Made by a program: the position numbers and the translations under genes. Positions 6,760 to 15,555 of a stretch of DNA of 64,000 nt are shown here, one piece after another (the first letter of the stretch is position 1; each line of letters opens with the position of its first letter). The stretch is from the NCBI RefSeq assembly GCF_035825295.1, contig NZ_JAYMGI010000002.1:2892001-2956000 (forward strand), in the 5' to 3' direction. The notes beneath the pieces are model-generated. The model saw only the letters and a list, made by a program, of their open reading frames with translations. It was not told the origin of the DNA and did not search any database. Origin of the DNA: Actinacidiphila sp. DG2A-62 (GTDB lineage: Bacteria > Actinomycetota > Actinomycetes > Streptomycetales > Streptomycetaceae).

Positions 6760-9171
6760 ATGGGGCACTGGCTGGCTGATCCGTACCGCACGCGCGTCGT
6801 GGAGACCGGCCGGCTGCCGCTGCTCCTGCTGCTGCTCGGGCTGATCGGGTCGTTCCTGTTCATCCGGTTCAGCGTGCGGATGATCCGGCGCGGGGTGAAG
6901 TGGTGGCCGGGCAACGTCCAGCCGGGCGGGCTGCACATCCACCACGTGGTGTTCGGCCAGGCGATGATGCTGATCGGCGGCATCGGGGCGTTCGCGGCGC
7001 GCGGCGGCGCGGTGGCGTTCGACGTGCTCGCGGTGGTCTTCGGGGTGGGCTGCGGGCTGGTGCTCGACGAGTTCGCGCTGGTGCTGCACCTGGAGGACGT
7101 CTACTGGAAGGAGGAGGGCCGGCAGTCGGTCGACGCGGTCATCCTCGCGGTGTCGGTGATCGGGCTGATGCTGATCGGGCAGGCGCCGCTGGGCGGTTAC
7201 GTCGGCGGGCGCTCGTACAGCCCCTATCTGGTGGCCGCGGTGCTGCTGGGCTTCGTGGTGGTGTGCCTGTTCAAGGGCAAGGTGTGGACCGGGCTGCTCG
7301 GGGTGATGCTGCCGCTGCTCGCGGTGGTGGGCGCGCTGCGGCTGGCCCGCCCGGCCAGCCCGTGGGCGCGCTGGCGGTACGCCTCCCGGCCGCGCCGGAT
7401 GGCCCGCAGCGAGCGGCGCGAGGAGCGCATCCACAACCGGGTGGTACGCGTCAAGACCCGGCTGATGGACGCGGTCGCGGGCGCGCCGACCCCGGTGTCG
7501 CTGGCCAAGCGGCCCGGCCCGGAGCGGTCCCGGCCGACGGTGGTCGAGGTGCCGCCCTCGCGCCTCGAACTGCTGCTGGCGCGGGTGCTGCGCCCGCTGC
7601 GCGACCCCGGCGCGGCGCTGGCCGTGTGGTACCTGCGGGCGGCCTCCGCGCTCAACGCGGTGACCGGGCTGATCGCGCCGTTCCGCGACCGGGTGCGGGC
7701 CGCGACCGACGGCGAGTACGTGACGGCGTTCCTGGTCAGCCCCGGTTTCACCGGCGCGGTGCTGGCGTTCGTGCTGTCGGTCAGCCTGCGGCGGCGCAAG
7801 CGGGCGGCGTGGCTGGTGGCGACGGTGCTGACGGCCGGGTACCTGGTGCTGATCGCGGCGACCGCGGCGGTGGTGCCGCGGGCGCACCGGCACCCGTTCA
7901 ACTGGGTGTCGCTCGCGGTGACCGCGCTGCTGCTGGCGGCGCTGCTGGTCTCGCGGACGGCCTTCAACGTCCGCGGCGAGCGCCGCAACACCTGGCTGGC
8001 GCTGATCGCGCTGGTGGCCGGCGCGGTGGTCGGCATCGGTCTGGGCACGGTGCTGGTGCACGCCACCGACCGGCTGCCGCCGGCCGAGTGGGGCGCGAGC
8101 GCGCGGTACGCGAGCGTGCGGGTGCTGACGGTGTCCGGCCTGTTCGACCTGCCCGGCGTGGACGTCCCCGGCTGGACGGACCTGGCGGTCAACGTGCTCA
8201 GCGTGGCGCTGATGCTGGTGGTGCTGCTGGTCTTCTTCCGCTCGCCGCGCGCCCGTACGCGGCTCCAGCCGGCCGACGAGCGGCGGCTGCGGGCGCTGCT
8301 GCGGGCGTACGGCGGCGCGGACTCCTTCGGCTACTTCGCGCTGCGCCGCGACCTGTCGGTGAGCTGGAGCCCGGACCGGGCGGCGGCGGTGGTCTACCGG
8401 GTGGTGAACGGCGTCGCGCTGGCCTGCGGCGATCCGCTGGGCCCCGCGGCGGCGCGGCCCGCGGCGGTGGCCGGCTGGCTGGACACCGCGCGCCGGCACG
8501 CGCGGGCGCCGGCCGCGGCGTACGCGGGCGAGGCGGGGACGGCGGCGTACCGGGCGGCGGGCCTGCACGCGGTCGCCTCCGACGAGGAGATCGTGCTGGC
8601 CGCGGGCGCGCTGCCGGCCGAACTCGCCGCGGTGCGGCGGAACATGGCCGCGGCCGGCTACCGGGCGGTGCTGCGCCGGCAGCGGGACGTGGCCGAGGAG
8701 GAGTGGGCGCGGCTGGGCCAGCTCGCCGACGCGTGGCGGCAGCACGGCCGGCGGCTGCGCGGGGTGCGGTACGGGCCGGGGACCGGGCGGCTCGGCGACG
8801 CGGCGGACGGGGACTGCGTGGTGGCCGAGTGCAGGGACCGGCGGGGGCGGGCGTGCGCGCTGGTGGTGCTGGTGCCGTGGGGGGCGGACGGGCTGACGGT
8901 CGATCTGCTGCGGTGGGACCGGGAGTCGGGGCGCGCGCCGGTGGACTTCCTCCTGGCGGAGGTGCTGCACGGCGCGGCGGCGGGCCGCGCCGCCGTCGCG
9001 GGCGTGGCCCGCGTCTCGCTCGCGCTGGCGGGCGTGCCGGGCCTGCCCGGCCTGGCGGCCCCGCGCCGCCCCCGCCGCCTCCTGTGCGAGCGCCGCACCG
9101 AACTCCCCCGCGTGCTGGCCGCCGCGGCCTTCGCCCACCCCGCCCCCCACTACCGCTCGACGCTGCGCTGA
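6760..9171 (+). CDS. MprF-like membrane protein with C-terminal DUF2156 (aminoacyl-phosphatidylglycerol synthase-type) domain
   Basis: The 803-residue protein has three parts. Residues ~1-200 form a multi-pass domain with a conserved GGLHIHHVVFGQ motif, which I recall as a separate membrane protein in other Streptomyces. A basic cytosolic linker (~205-290) follows. Residues ~310-500 give further membrane segments, ahead of a soluble DUF2156 domain (~505-800; YFALRRDLSVSWSPD, YRVVNGVALACGDP). In MprF/LysX relatives this domain transfers lysine or alanine from charged tRNA to phosphatidylglycerol, lowering surface charge and resisting cationic peptides. No lysyl-tRNA synthetase domain is fused. 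The gene lies just downstream of tRNA-Lys. ATG 6760 has GGGAG close upstream. The substrate is inferred from the family. Confidence 0.82.
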   Translation: MGHWLADPYRTRVVETGRLPLLLLLLGLIGSFLFIRFSVRMIRRGVKWWPGNVQPGGLHIHHVVFGQAMMLIGGIGAFAARGGAVAFDVLAVVFGVGCGLVLDEFALVLHLEDVYWKEEGRQSVDAVILAVSVIGLMLIGQAPLGGYVGGRSYSPYLVAAVLLGFVVVCLFKGKVWTGLLGVMLPLLAVVGALRLARPASPWARWRYASRPRRMARSERREERIHNRVVRVKTRLMDAVAGAPTPVSLAKRPGPERSRPTVVEVPPSRLELLLARVLRPLRDPGAALAVWYLRAASALNAVTGLIAPFRDRVRAATDGEYVTAFLVSPGFTGAVLAFVLSVSLRRRKRAAWLVATVLTAGYLVLIAATAAVVPRAHRHPFNWVSLAVTALLLAALLVSRTAFNVRGERRNTWLALIALVAGAVVGIGLGTVLVHATDRLPPAEWGASARYASVRVLTVSGLFDLPGVDVPGWTDLAVNVLSVALMLVVLLVFFRSPRARTRLQPADERRLRALLRAYGGADSFGYFALRRDLSVSWSPDRAAAVVYRVVNGVALACGDPLGPAAARPAAVAGWLDTARRHARAPAAAYAGEAGTAAYRAAGLHAVASDEEIVLAAGALPAELAAVRRNMAAAGYRAVLRRQRDVAEEEWARLGQLADAWRQHGRRLRGVRYGPGTGRLGDAADGDCVVAECRDRRGRACALVVLVPWGADGLTVDLLRWDRESGRAPVDFLLAEVLHGAAAGRAAVAGVARVSLALAGVPGLPGLAAPRRPRRLLCERRTELPRVLAAAAFAHPAPHYRSTLR

Positions 9172-9384
9172 CCTCCGTCTGATGACCCGTCGTCGAGTGC
9201 AGGGTGCTGATGGGGTCGGTGGCGCCGGAAGACCGCGTCGGGATCGCGGGGGAGAACCCGCAGGCGTAGTCAGCTTTCGTTACTGCCATAGCCATACACT
9301 CGAACCAACGGCAACACCGGCAGGCCGGCGGCGGCATAAGGTGTGGATCTCGCGGGATCGGTCGGGCGAGGGGCTGGGAGCGGC

Positions 9385-9828
9385 ATGGACGACGAGCAGC
9401 GGGTTGACCTGGGGACGGCACTGTTCATCCCGTACCGGTACACCGAGGACCGGATCTTCCGGGCCCTGCGGGACGCCGGATTCGACGACTGGACCCTCGC
9501 CCAGTGCAGGGTGTTCCAGCGCGTCGCCCAGGACGGTTCGCGCCTCACGGACCTCGCCGACCAGGCGCAGGTGACCAAGCAGAGCGCCGGCGTGATGGTC
9601 GACCAGCTGGAGCGCCTGGGGTACGTCCGCCGGATCCCCGACCCCGCGGACGGCCGCGCCCGGCTGATCGTGATCGAGCCGCGCGGGCGGCGGGCCGTCG
9701 AGGTGGCCAGGGCGACCCTCGACGAGATCCTCTCCGAGTGGAAGACGTACCTGGGCACCCGCAACTTCACGCTGCTGCAGCAGATCCTCGACCAGCTCCG
9801 CGAGATCACCGACCCCTACGCGCGGTAG
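9385..9828 (+). CDS. MarR family transcriptional regulator
   Basis: The 147-residue winged-helix regulator contains LTDLADQAQVTKQSAGVMVD (recognition region, about 55-75) and the wing RRIPDPADGRARLIV, followed by the C-terminal dimerisation helices. ATG 9385 is chosen over an in-frame upstream start because GGGAG (9376-9380) is well placed. One cysteine (AQCRVFQRV) lies early, but not in the N-terminal position typical of OhrR sensors. The gene precedes osmC, and AGTCAG half-sites occur both before it and between the two genes, so it may control itself and osmC. Confidence 0.9.
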   Translation: MDDEQRVDLGTALFIPYRYTEDRIFRALRDAGFDDWTLAQCRVFQRVAQDGSRLTDLADQAQVTKQSAGVMVDQLERLGYVRRIPDPADGRARLIVIEPRGRRAVEVARATLDEILSEWKTYLGTRNFTLLQQILDQLREITDPYAR

Positions 9829-9932
9829 CCCCGGCCGCACGAGCCGTCAGCGCCGGCTCCGCCCCGCGGGCCACCGCGGGCACCGCACCCCCACAGACAC
9901 CGTGCGCCCGCAAGTCACGACTCTTGCGACAT

Positions 9933-9970
9933 AGTCAGAATTGCTGACTGTATAAGTCAGTGGCACTGAC
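9933..9970. promoter_or_regulatory. two adjacent inverted repeats upstream of osmC
   Basis: AGTCAG/CTGACT (9933-9938 and 9944-9949, 5-base spacer) is followed by GTCAGT/ACTGAC (9956-9961 and 9965-9970, 3-base spacer). The same AGTCAG half-site occurs at 9268-9273 upstream of the MarR gene. The arrangement fits a MarR-type operator controlling osmC, about 140 bp from its start. Confidence 0.5.
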
Positions 9971-10111
9971 CGGGTCTGCTGCCCGGCCGCGACGCCTGCG
10001 GGTTCCGGGCCGGGGCGCGCGGAGCGGAGCGGCCGGGCGGGAGCCGGTCGTTGTAGCGTCGGGGGCGACGGCGAGGGCCGTCGGGCCGCACGTAATCAAT
10101 GGAGGCTAGGA

Positions 10112-10540
10112 ATGGCAACCACCCGCACCGCGACGACTCAGTGGCACGGCTCGCTGATGGAGGGCTCGGGTTCCGTCGAGCTGAACTCCTCGGGCGTCGG
10201 GAAGTACGACGTCACGTGGGCCTCGCGGGCCGAGCAGGCCAACGGCAGGACCTCGCCCGAGGAGCTGATCGCCGCGGCCCACTCCTCCTGCTTCTCGATG
10301 GCGCTCTCGCACGGCCTGGCCGGCGCGGGCACGCCGCCGGAGACGGTGGAGACGCAGGCCGACGTGACGTTCCAGCCCGGCGAGGGCATCACCGGCATCG
10401 TGCTGTCGGTCAAGGCGCGGGTGCCGGGCCTGACCGCCGAGCAGTTCGAGGAGGCGGCGCAGAACGCCAAGGCCAACTGCCCGGTGAGCAAGGCCCTGGC
10501 CGGCGTGGACATCTCCCTGAAGGCCGAGCTGCTGGCCTGA
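10112..10540 (+). CDS. OsmC family peroxiredoxin
   Basis: The 142-residue cytoplasmic thiol peroxidase reduces organic hydroperoxides or peroxide. The two catalytic cysteines are C60 in AAAHSSCFSMALS and C123 in NCPVSKAL, in the spacing usual for OsmC. ATG 10112 follows GGAGG by about 7 bases. It lies downstream of a MarR regulator, with palindromic sites between them, and converges on the M6 protease genes. The family and active site are clear; the physiological oxidant is not. Confidence 0.95.
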   Translation: MATTRTATTQWHGSLMEGSGSVELNSSGVGKYDVTWASRAEQANGRTSPEELIAAAHSSCFSMALSHGLAGAGTPPETVETQADVTFQPGEGITGIVLSVKARVPGLTAEQFEEAAQNAKANCPVSKALAGVDISLKAELLA

Positions 10541-10562
10541 GCCCGCGCGCCGCTCCCCCGCA

Positions 10563-10585
10563 CCGGCCGAGCGGCGAGCGGCCGG
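10563..10585. terminator. hairpin between osmC and the convergent M6 protease gene
   Basis: CCGGCCG (10563-10569) and CGGCCGG (10579-10585) form a 7-bp stem with a 9-base loop in the 60-bp convergent gap. There is no T-tract, so it is only a candidate bidirectional terminator. Confidence 0.4.
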
Positions 10586-10600
10586 CGTTGAGGGCGTGTC

Positions 10601-11839
10601 CTAGCGGCGGGTGACGTGGATGTCCCACGCACCCGCCGCGGTGTGCCGGAGCACCTTGAAGGTGACGCCGGAGTCCGCGTCGGTCCAGCCCTCGCCGACC
10701 GAGAAGGGCGCGTCGTTGAGGGAGTTGAAGGCGCCGCTGCTGAAGTCGCAGGCGGAGGTGAGCGGGTGCGCGTCGGTGACGGTCACCGGGCCCTGCCCCG
10801 AGTCGATGTCGGTGCGCACCCGGTAGGCGAGCACACCGGTGCGGCACGCGTCCTTGTCGTCGCCGGTCCTGGACCGCGCCTCCAGCACATAGGCGCGGGT
10901 GTCGTCGTAGGGGACGATGACCGCCTTCGCTCCGCCGGGCACCTCGATCGGCGTTATCCGGTACGTGGCGCTGCTGCCGGACCGGGTGTCGCAGTCAATC
11001 TGGCGGTCGGTGATCCAGCCGAGGCGGTACTTGTGCCAGGCGAACAGGTCCCCCTGCAGGCCCCAGTCGAGCGACATGCTGTCCCACTGCCCGGCCAGGA
11101 CGTCGGTGCGCTGGAAGTCGTCGGCGGCGTAGAGGTCGGGCAGGCCCAGCGCGTGGCCGTTCTCGTGGCTGAGCACGCGTGAACCGGACTGGTCGTGGCC
11201 GTAGATGAGCGAGACCTTGTTCAACTGGGCGCCGTCGTCGGTGGTCGCGGCGGACGCGCCGGTCCAGGTGACCGAGAGCACGGCCTCGTCGGCGGAGGGC
11301 CCGGCGTTGGGCGTGACGAGGATGTTGACCAGGTCGTAGCCGCGGAAGTCGATGTCCTTGTCGGCCACTTGCAGCAGGTCGCGCATCATCGCGGTGTGCG
11401 CGTCCCAGCCGTAGCCGCGGCCGATCCCGTACGCGGAGAACGGCCGCGGCATGCGTATCCAGCGCAGCACCGGCGTGGAGTGATAGTCGAGCTTGCCGTA
11501 GGAGGCGGCGGCGTACCACTGCTTGACGGCGGGGAAGAACTCGCCGTAGCGCTCGCGGGCGCTGTACGGCGCGTGGGCGTCGGGGAAGTCGATGAGCAGC
11601 GTCAGCGCGCGCACCGTCCCGGTGGAGCGGGCGAACTCGCCGTCCGGGCCGGTGGTGGCGTGGTCGGGGAAGCCCTCCGACATCGCGACCCCGGGCACCG
11701 CGCGCAGCGCGCAGGGCCAGGCCGGCGGCGGGCCGTTGAGCACGCGGCGGTGCGCGCCCGCCGAGACCGTGGAGCTGACGGCGAGCGCCGCGAGGGCGGC
11801 CAGCGCGGCGATGCGCAGCCCGACCCGGGCCGTGGGCAC
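10601..11839 (-). CDS. secreted M6-family metalloprotease-like protein (second of tandem pair)
   Basis: The 412-residue product starts with a signal peptide (basic VPTARVGLR, then an Ala/Leu core ending near VSAG). The zinc motif HENGH followed by ALGLPDLY sits at about residue 225 and matches HExxH-x-x-GLPDLY of M6 peptidases. Downstream segments WDSMSLDWG and FAWHKYRLGW are also shared with that family. GTG 11839 is chosen because it begins the signal peptide and lies 5 bp after the stop of the paralogue upstream, so the pair forms one operon. It is probably an exported protease; the substrate is unknown. Confidence 0.87.
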   Translation of the reverse strand: MPTARVGLRIAALAALAALAVSSTVSAGAHRRVLNGPPPAWPCALRAVPGVAMSEGFPDHATTGPDGEFARSTGTVRALTLLIDFPDAHAPYSARERYGEFFPAVKQWYAAASYGKLDYHSTPVLRWIRMPRPFSAYGIGRGYGWDAHTAMMRDLLQVADKDIDFRGYDLVNILVTPNAGPSADEAVLSVTWTGASAATTDDGAQLNKVSLIYGHDQSGSRVLSHENGHALGLPDLYAADDFQRTDVLAGQWDSMSLDWGLQGDLFAWHKYRLGWITDRQIDCDTRSGSSATYRITPIEVPGGAKAVIVPYDDTRAYVLEARSRTGDDKDACRTGVLAYRVRTDIDSGQGPVTVTDAHPLTSACDFSSGAFNSLNDAPFSVGEGWTDADSGVTFKVLRHTAAGAWDIHVTRR

Positions 11840-11844
11840 GGCGG

Positions 11845-13137
11845 TCAGCCCCCGAGTCCGTGGTCGGCGGCGGCGCCCGGCGCGCGCTGGGTGACCCGGA
11901 CCGCGTAGGAGCCGTCGGACTCCCGGCCGGTGACGGTGACCTGGGTGAGGCCCCCGGGCACGGTGTAGCTCTCGCCGACGTCCAGCGGGGCGTCGGCCAG
12001 CCGCGGGTAGACGGAGGTGGCCGGGCACGCGGAGGTGCGCGGATGGGTGTCGACCACGTCGATCGGGCCGTCGCCGGACTCGCGGTCCGAGCGCACCGTG
12101 TACAGCAGCACGCCCGGCCGGCACAGGGTGCGGTCGTTGCCGGCCGCGGTGCGCGCCTCGACGGCCAGCACGCTGTCCTGCCCGGTGCGCACCACGAGCA
12201 GCTTGCTGCCGCCGGGAGTCTCCAGCGGGCTGAGGTCGTGGTAGGTGATGCCGGTGCGGTCGACGCAGCCGACCTGCGCGGGCCACAGCCAGCCCAGCCG
12301 CCACTTGTGCCAGGCGAACGGCTCGGGGGCCAGGCCGAACTGGCTGCCCATCAGGTCCCAGTCGCCGACGTGGGTGTCCCAGTCGGCGTTGCTGCCGGCC
12401 GGCGGCCGGTAGTACAGGTCGGGCAGGTCGAAGACGTGGCCGGTCTCGTGGGCGAGCACGTCGCGGTCCGGCGGGTGGTGCTCGAAGACGGTGACCAGGC
12501 GGCGCAGCGGGGTGCCGTCGACCTCGATGGGCCGGGAGAGGTTGACGACCTTGGTGGCGTCGGAGTCCACGCCGGGCGCGTCCGGGTCGGCGACCAGGTA
12601 GACGACGTCGTAGCCGCGGAAGTCGACCACCGGGTCGGCGGCGGCGATGGCGTCGCGCAGGTAGCGGGTGCGGTCGGCGGCGTTCCAGTCCCGGTCGATG
12701 GCGTAGTCGGTGGACGGCCGCGGCATCCGCAGCCAGGTGGTCCGCGGGTGGACGTGCAGCCGGAACTGCCCGTAGGACGCGCTCTCCCAGAACCGCGCGG
12801 TGTGCGGGAAGTGGTCGGCGGCGATCTCGGCGGGGGTCAGCTCGGGCACGGAGTCGGGGAAGGACAGGAACACCATCAGCGCCTTGATGTCGCCGGACGG
12901 GCGGGCGTAGGAGCCGTCCCAGCTGTCGACGCCCTCCGAGTGGTGCACGTCGGTGCGCGGCAGCAGGCAGGCGGCGCCCTCGGCGGCGTGCGCGGCCGGC
13001 CCGGTCATCAGCGTCCAGGCCACCAGCCCGGCGAAGCCGGTGACCGCGGCCGCCGCCGAGCGCAGCAGGCGCCGGCGCAGGCCCGCGGGGCCGGCCGCGC
13101 CGGGGGGCGCGTTGTCGGAGCGCCGCACGAGCCGCAC
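11845..13137 (-). CDS. secreted M6-family metalloprotease-like protein (first of tandem pair)
   Basis: The 430-residue product has an N-terminal signal (RRRLLRSAAAAVTGFAGLVAW, cleavage after AAHA). The zinc motif HETGHVFDLPDLYY is near residue 229, and WDLMGSQFG plus FAWHKWRLGW follow. It aligns along its length with the neighbouring 10601-11839 product, so the two arose by tandem duplication. GTG 13137 is supported by GGAGG 8-10 bases upstream. It is a predicted exported zinc protease; the glutamate and both histidines of HExxH are present, so it should be active. Confidence 0.88.
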   Translation of the reverse strand: MRLVRRSDNAPPGAAGPAGLRRRLLRSAAAAVTGFAGLVAWTLMTGPAAHAAEGAACLLPRTDVHHSEGVDSWDGSYARPSGDIKALMVFLSFPDSVPELTPAEIAADHFPHTARFWESASYGQFRLHVHPRTTWLRMPRPSTDYAIDRDWNAADRTRYLRDAIAAADPVVDFRGYDVVYLVADPDAPGVDSDATKVVNLSRPIEVDGTPLRRLVTVFEHHPPDRDVLAHETGHVFDLPDLYYRPPAGSNADWDTHVGDWDLMGSQFGLAPEPFAWHKWRLGWLWPAQVGCVDRTGITYHDLSPLETPGGSKLLVVRTGQDSVLAVEARTAAGNDRTLCRPGVLLYTVRSDRESGDGPIDVVDTHPRTSACPATSVYPRLADAPLDVGESYTVPGGLTQVTVTGRESDGSYAVRVTQRAPGAAADHGLGG

Positions 13138-13487
13138 GTGAACCTCCGGGGAAGGGCTGGCAGGACCGTTCTGGAGACTTCCTCGCGTCGTGACCCGGCG
13201 TCGGCACGCCGGGTCGCACTGTCACCTTGCTATGGAATGGGGTGATATGAGGCGTTCGGATGCTCCGAGCGGGTGTCGGCCGCAGGGGCGCTGGTGTTCG
13301 TACCCCCACCCGTCCGGACGACTACACAGCGTCATGGCATGCGCAGTGTGGTCGGAGAGGTGAAGGAAACGAGCGGAATCGGTCATTCCGTCAGCATGGG
13401 TGCCGAGAATCACCGCGGCGGCGCTGGAACACCAACTCCGCCAGCCCATATGATCGCGGTGACGACATCGCGAACAGGGAGCAGGCC
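13138..13487. other. 350-bp divergent intergenic region
   Basis: This separates the M6 protease operon from the GGDEF-EAL gene and must hold both promoters. It is less GC-rich than its surroundings. The GGDEF-EAL frame is open from 13260, but the first ~76 codons look non-coding. No clear operator was recognised. Confidence 0.4.
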
Positions 13488-15356
13488 ATGGGCGGACCCT
13501 CGGGCAGCCCCGGAAGCACGCCCGAGAGTACGGCACACGTCATCACACAGAGTCACCTCCAGGAGTGGTCCGCGCCCTCCGACGAGCTGGCCGGCGGCCC
13601 CCGGGACGCGGCGCTCCCGGACACCGGCCTCCCCGGCGCGGCGCTCCCGGGCGCCGGTCTCCCGGACACCGGCCTTCCCAACGCCGGCCCGCACGACTAC
13701 CGCGCCGCCTTCGCCGTGGCCGGCACGGCGATGGCGCTGCTCGGCCCGGACGGCGCGGTGCTCGCGGCCAACCCCGCGCTCGCCGACCTGCTGGGCACCG
13801 CGCCCGAGCGGATGGTCGCGATGGGCGCGGCGGCGCTGCTGGGGCTGGGCGGCGACCCGCACGCGCACGCCGCCTTCCACGAGGTGCTCACCGGCCGGCG
13901 CCGGCGGCTGCGCTGCACCCGCAGGCTGGCCCGGCTCGACGGCGGCACGGTCCGCGCCGAGATCACCCTGGCCCGCACCGACGGCGCGCCGCTGCTGCTG
14001 ACCGTCCAGGACGTCGGCGAACGCGACGGCCTGCGCGAGGAGTTGCGGCACCTGCGGATGCACGACCCGGTGACCCGGCTGCCGAACCGGGCGCTGTTCT
14101 TCGAGCGGCTCGCCGTGGCCTGCGACCGCGCGCAGCCGCCGGACGCGGACGGCACCGGCCGGATCGGGCTGTGCTACCTGGACCTGGACGGCTTCAAGGC
14201 GGTCAATGACACGCTCGGCCACCGGGTCGGCGACGAGCTGCTCGCGGCGGTGGCCGGGCTCCTGGAGATCGCGGAGCCCGGCGGCCACCTGGTGGCGCGC
14301 CTGGGCGGCGACGAGTTCGCGGTGCTGCTGCAGGACTCCACCGGCACCGGTCAGGCCACCGCGCTGGCCGCGGCGGCGCTGGAGGCGCTCCAGCGGCCGT
14401 TCGACGTGGCCGGGCACCGGCTGGCGGTGTCGGCGAGCATCGGCGTGGTGGAGCGGGAGGCGGCCGGCACCACCGCGACGCTGCTGATGCAGGCCGCGGA
14501 CACCACGCTGTACTGGGCGAAGGCCGACGGCAAGGCGCGCTGGACGCTCTTCGACCCCGAGCGCAACGAGCACCGGATGACCCGCCAGGCGCTGTCGCGC
14601 ACCCTGCGGCAGGCCGTCGAGCGCGGCGAGTTCGTCCTGGACTACCAGCCGCTGGTGGCGCTGGACACCGGCGAACTGCGCGGCGTGGAGGCGCTGGTGC
14701 GCTGGGAGCACCCGCACTTCGGGCGGCTGGCGCCGAACCGCTTCATCGGGCTGGCCGAGGAGGACGGCTCGATCGTGCAGCTGGGCCGCTGGGTGCTGGC
14801 CGAGTCCTGCCGCCAGGCGCGGGCCTGGGAGCAGGCGTTCCCCGCCGCGCCGCCGGTGGTGAGCGTCAACGTGGCGGTGCGGCAGGTGTGGGACTCCGAC
14901 CTGGTGGCCGATGTGGCGGCGATCCTGCGGGAGACCGGGCTGCCGCCGCGGCTGCTGCAGTTGGAGCTGACCGAGTCGGCGCTGATGGGCTCGGCCGGGC
15001 GGCCGTTGCAGGCGCTGCACGCGCTGCACGAGATGGGCGTGCGGATCGCCATCGACGACTTCGGCACCGGCTACTCCAACCTCGCCTACATGAGCAGGCT
15101 TCCGGTGTCCGCGCTGAAGCTGGACGGCTCCTTCGTGCAGGGCTTCCGGTCCGCCGAGCACCCCAACCCGGCCGACGAGACGATCGTGGTGGCGCTGGTC
15201 GACCTCGCCCACCGGCTCGGCCTGACAGTGACCGCGGAGTGCGTGGAGAACGCCGAGCAGGCCGAGCGGCTGCGCCGGATCGGCTGCGACACCGGCCAGG
15301 GCTGGCACTGGTCCCGGCCGGTGGGCGCGGACGCGATCTCCGCGCTGCTGAACTGA
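13488..15356 (+). CDS. cyclic-di-GMP turnover protein with PAS, GGDEF and EAL domains
   Basis: The 622-residue soluble protein has a PAS-like sensor (~65-185), a GGDEF domain with intact LGGDEFAVLL (motif near residue 273) and an EAL domain with GVEALVRWEHP (~398-410) and DDFGTGYSNLAYM. Both catalytic signatures are intact, so it could make and degrade cyclic-di-GMP, a signal that controls development in Streptomyces. There are no membrane segments. The N-terminal ~60 residues contain degenerate repeats of LPGA/LPDT. ATG 13488 follows AGGGAG (13476-13481). It is convergent with the chitinase gene, with a strong terminator between. Confidence 0.9.
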   Translation: MGGPSGSPGSTPESTAHVITQSHLQEWSAPSDELAGGPRDAALPDTGLPGAALPGAGLPDTGLPNAGPHDYRAAFAVAGTAMALLGPDGAVLAANPALADLLGTAPERMVAMGAAALLGLGGDPHAHAAFHEVLTGRRRRLRCTRRLARLDGGTVRAEITLARTDGAPLLLTVQDVGERDGLREELRHLRMHDPVTRLPNRALFFERLAVACDRAQPPDADGTGRIGLCYLDLDGFKAVNDTLGHRVGDELLAAVAGLLEIAEPGGHLVARLGGDEFAVLLQDSTGTGQATALAAAALEALQRPFDVAGHRLAVSASIGVVEREAAGTTATLLMQAADTTLYWAKADGKARWTLFDPERNEHRMTRQALSRTLRQAVERGEFVLDYQPLVALDTGELRGVEALVRWEHPHFGRLAPNRFIGLAEEDGSIVQLGRWVLAESCRQARAWEQAFPAAPPVVSVNVAVRQVWDSDLVADVAAILRETGLPPRLLQLELTESALMGSAGRPLQALHALHEMGVRIAIDDFGTGYSNLAYMSRLPVSALKLDGSFVQGFRSAEHPNPADETIVVALVDLAHRLGLTVTAECVENAEQAERLRRIGCDTGQGWHWSRPVGADAISALLN

Positions 15357-15407
15357 CGGCGCGGGCGCGTTCCCGGCCCCGCGCGGGCCCGGCCGCGAAC
15401 GCGAGGC

Positions 15408-15442
15408 GGCCCGCGTCCTCGGGGGGAGTAAGGACGCGGGCC
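15408..15442. terminator. strong bidirectional terminator
   Basis: A perfect 12-bp stem (GGCCCGCGTCCT at 15408-15419 with AGGACGCGGGCC at 15431-15442) and an 11-base loop lie between the convergent GGDEF-EAL and chitinase genes. Another hairpin (CGCGTTC/GAACGCG, 15366-15403) lies just before it. Confidence 0.75.
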
Positions 15443-15555
15443 TGGTCAGGCGCCGGGCGCCTGGGTCTCGGCGGTGGTGCGGTCGTGCGCTGGTGAGGTG
15501 GTGCGGTGGTGCGGTCACGCGCTGGTTCGGTCGTGCAGTGGCGCGCCGACGCGGA

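Noticed and set aside
6625..9150. 841-codon minus-strand frame opposite the MprF-like gene
   Set aside because: His/Arg/Gln-rich translation typical of an antisense shadow. It also runs into the tRNA-Lys gene.
13260..13487. N-terminal extension of the GGDEF-EAL protein from 13260
   Set aside because: The added 76 residues are mixed and Arg-rich, with no ribosome site at 13260. ATG 13488 has AGGGAG at correct spacing.
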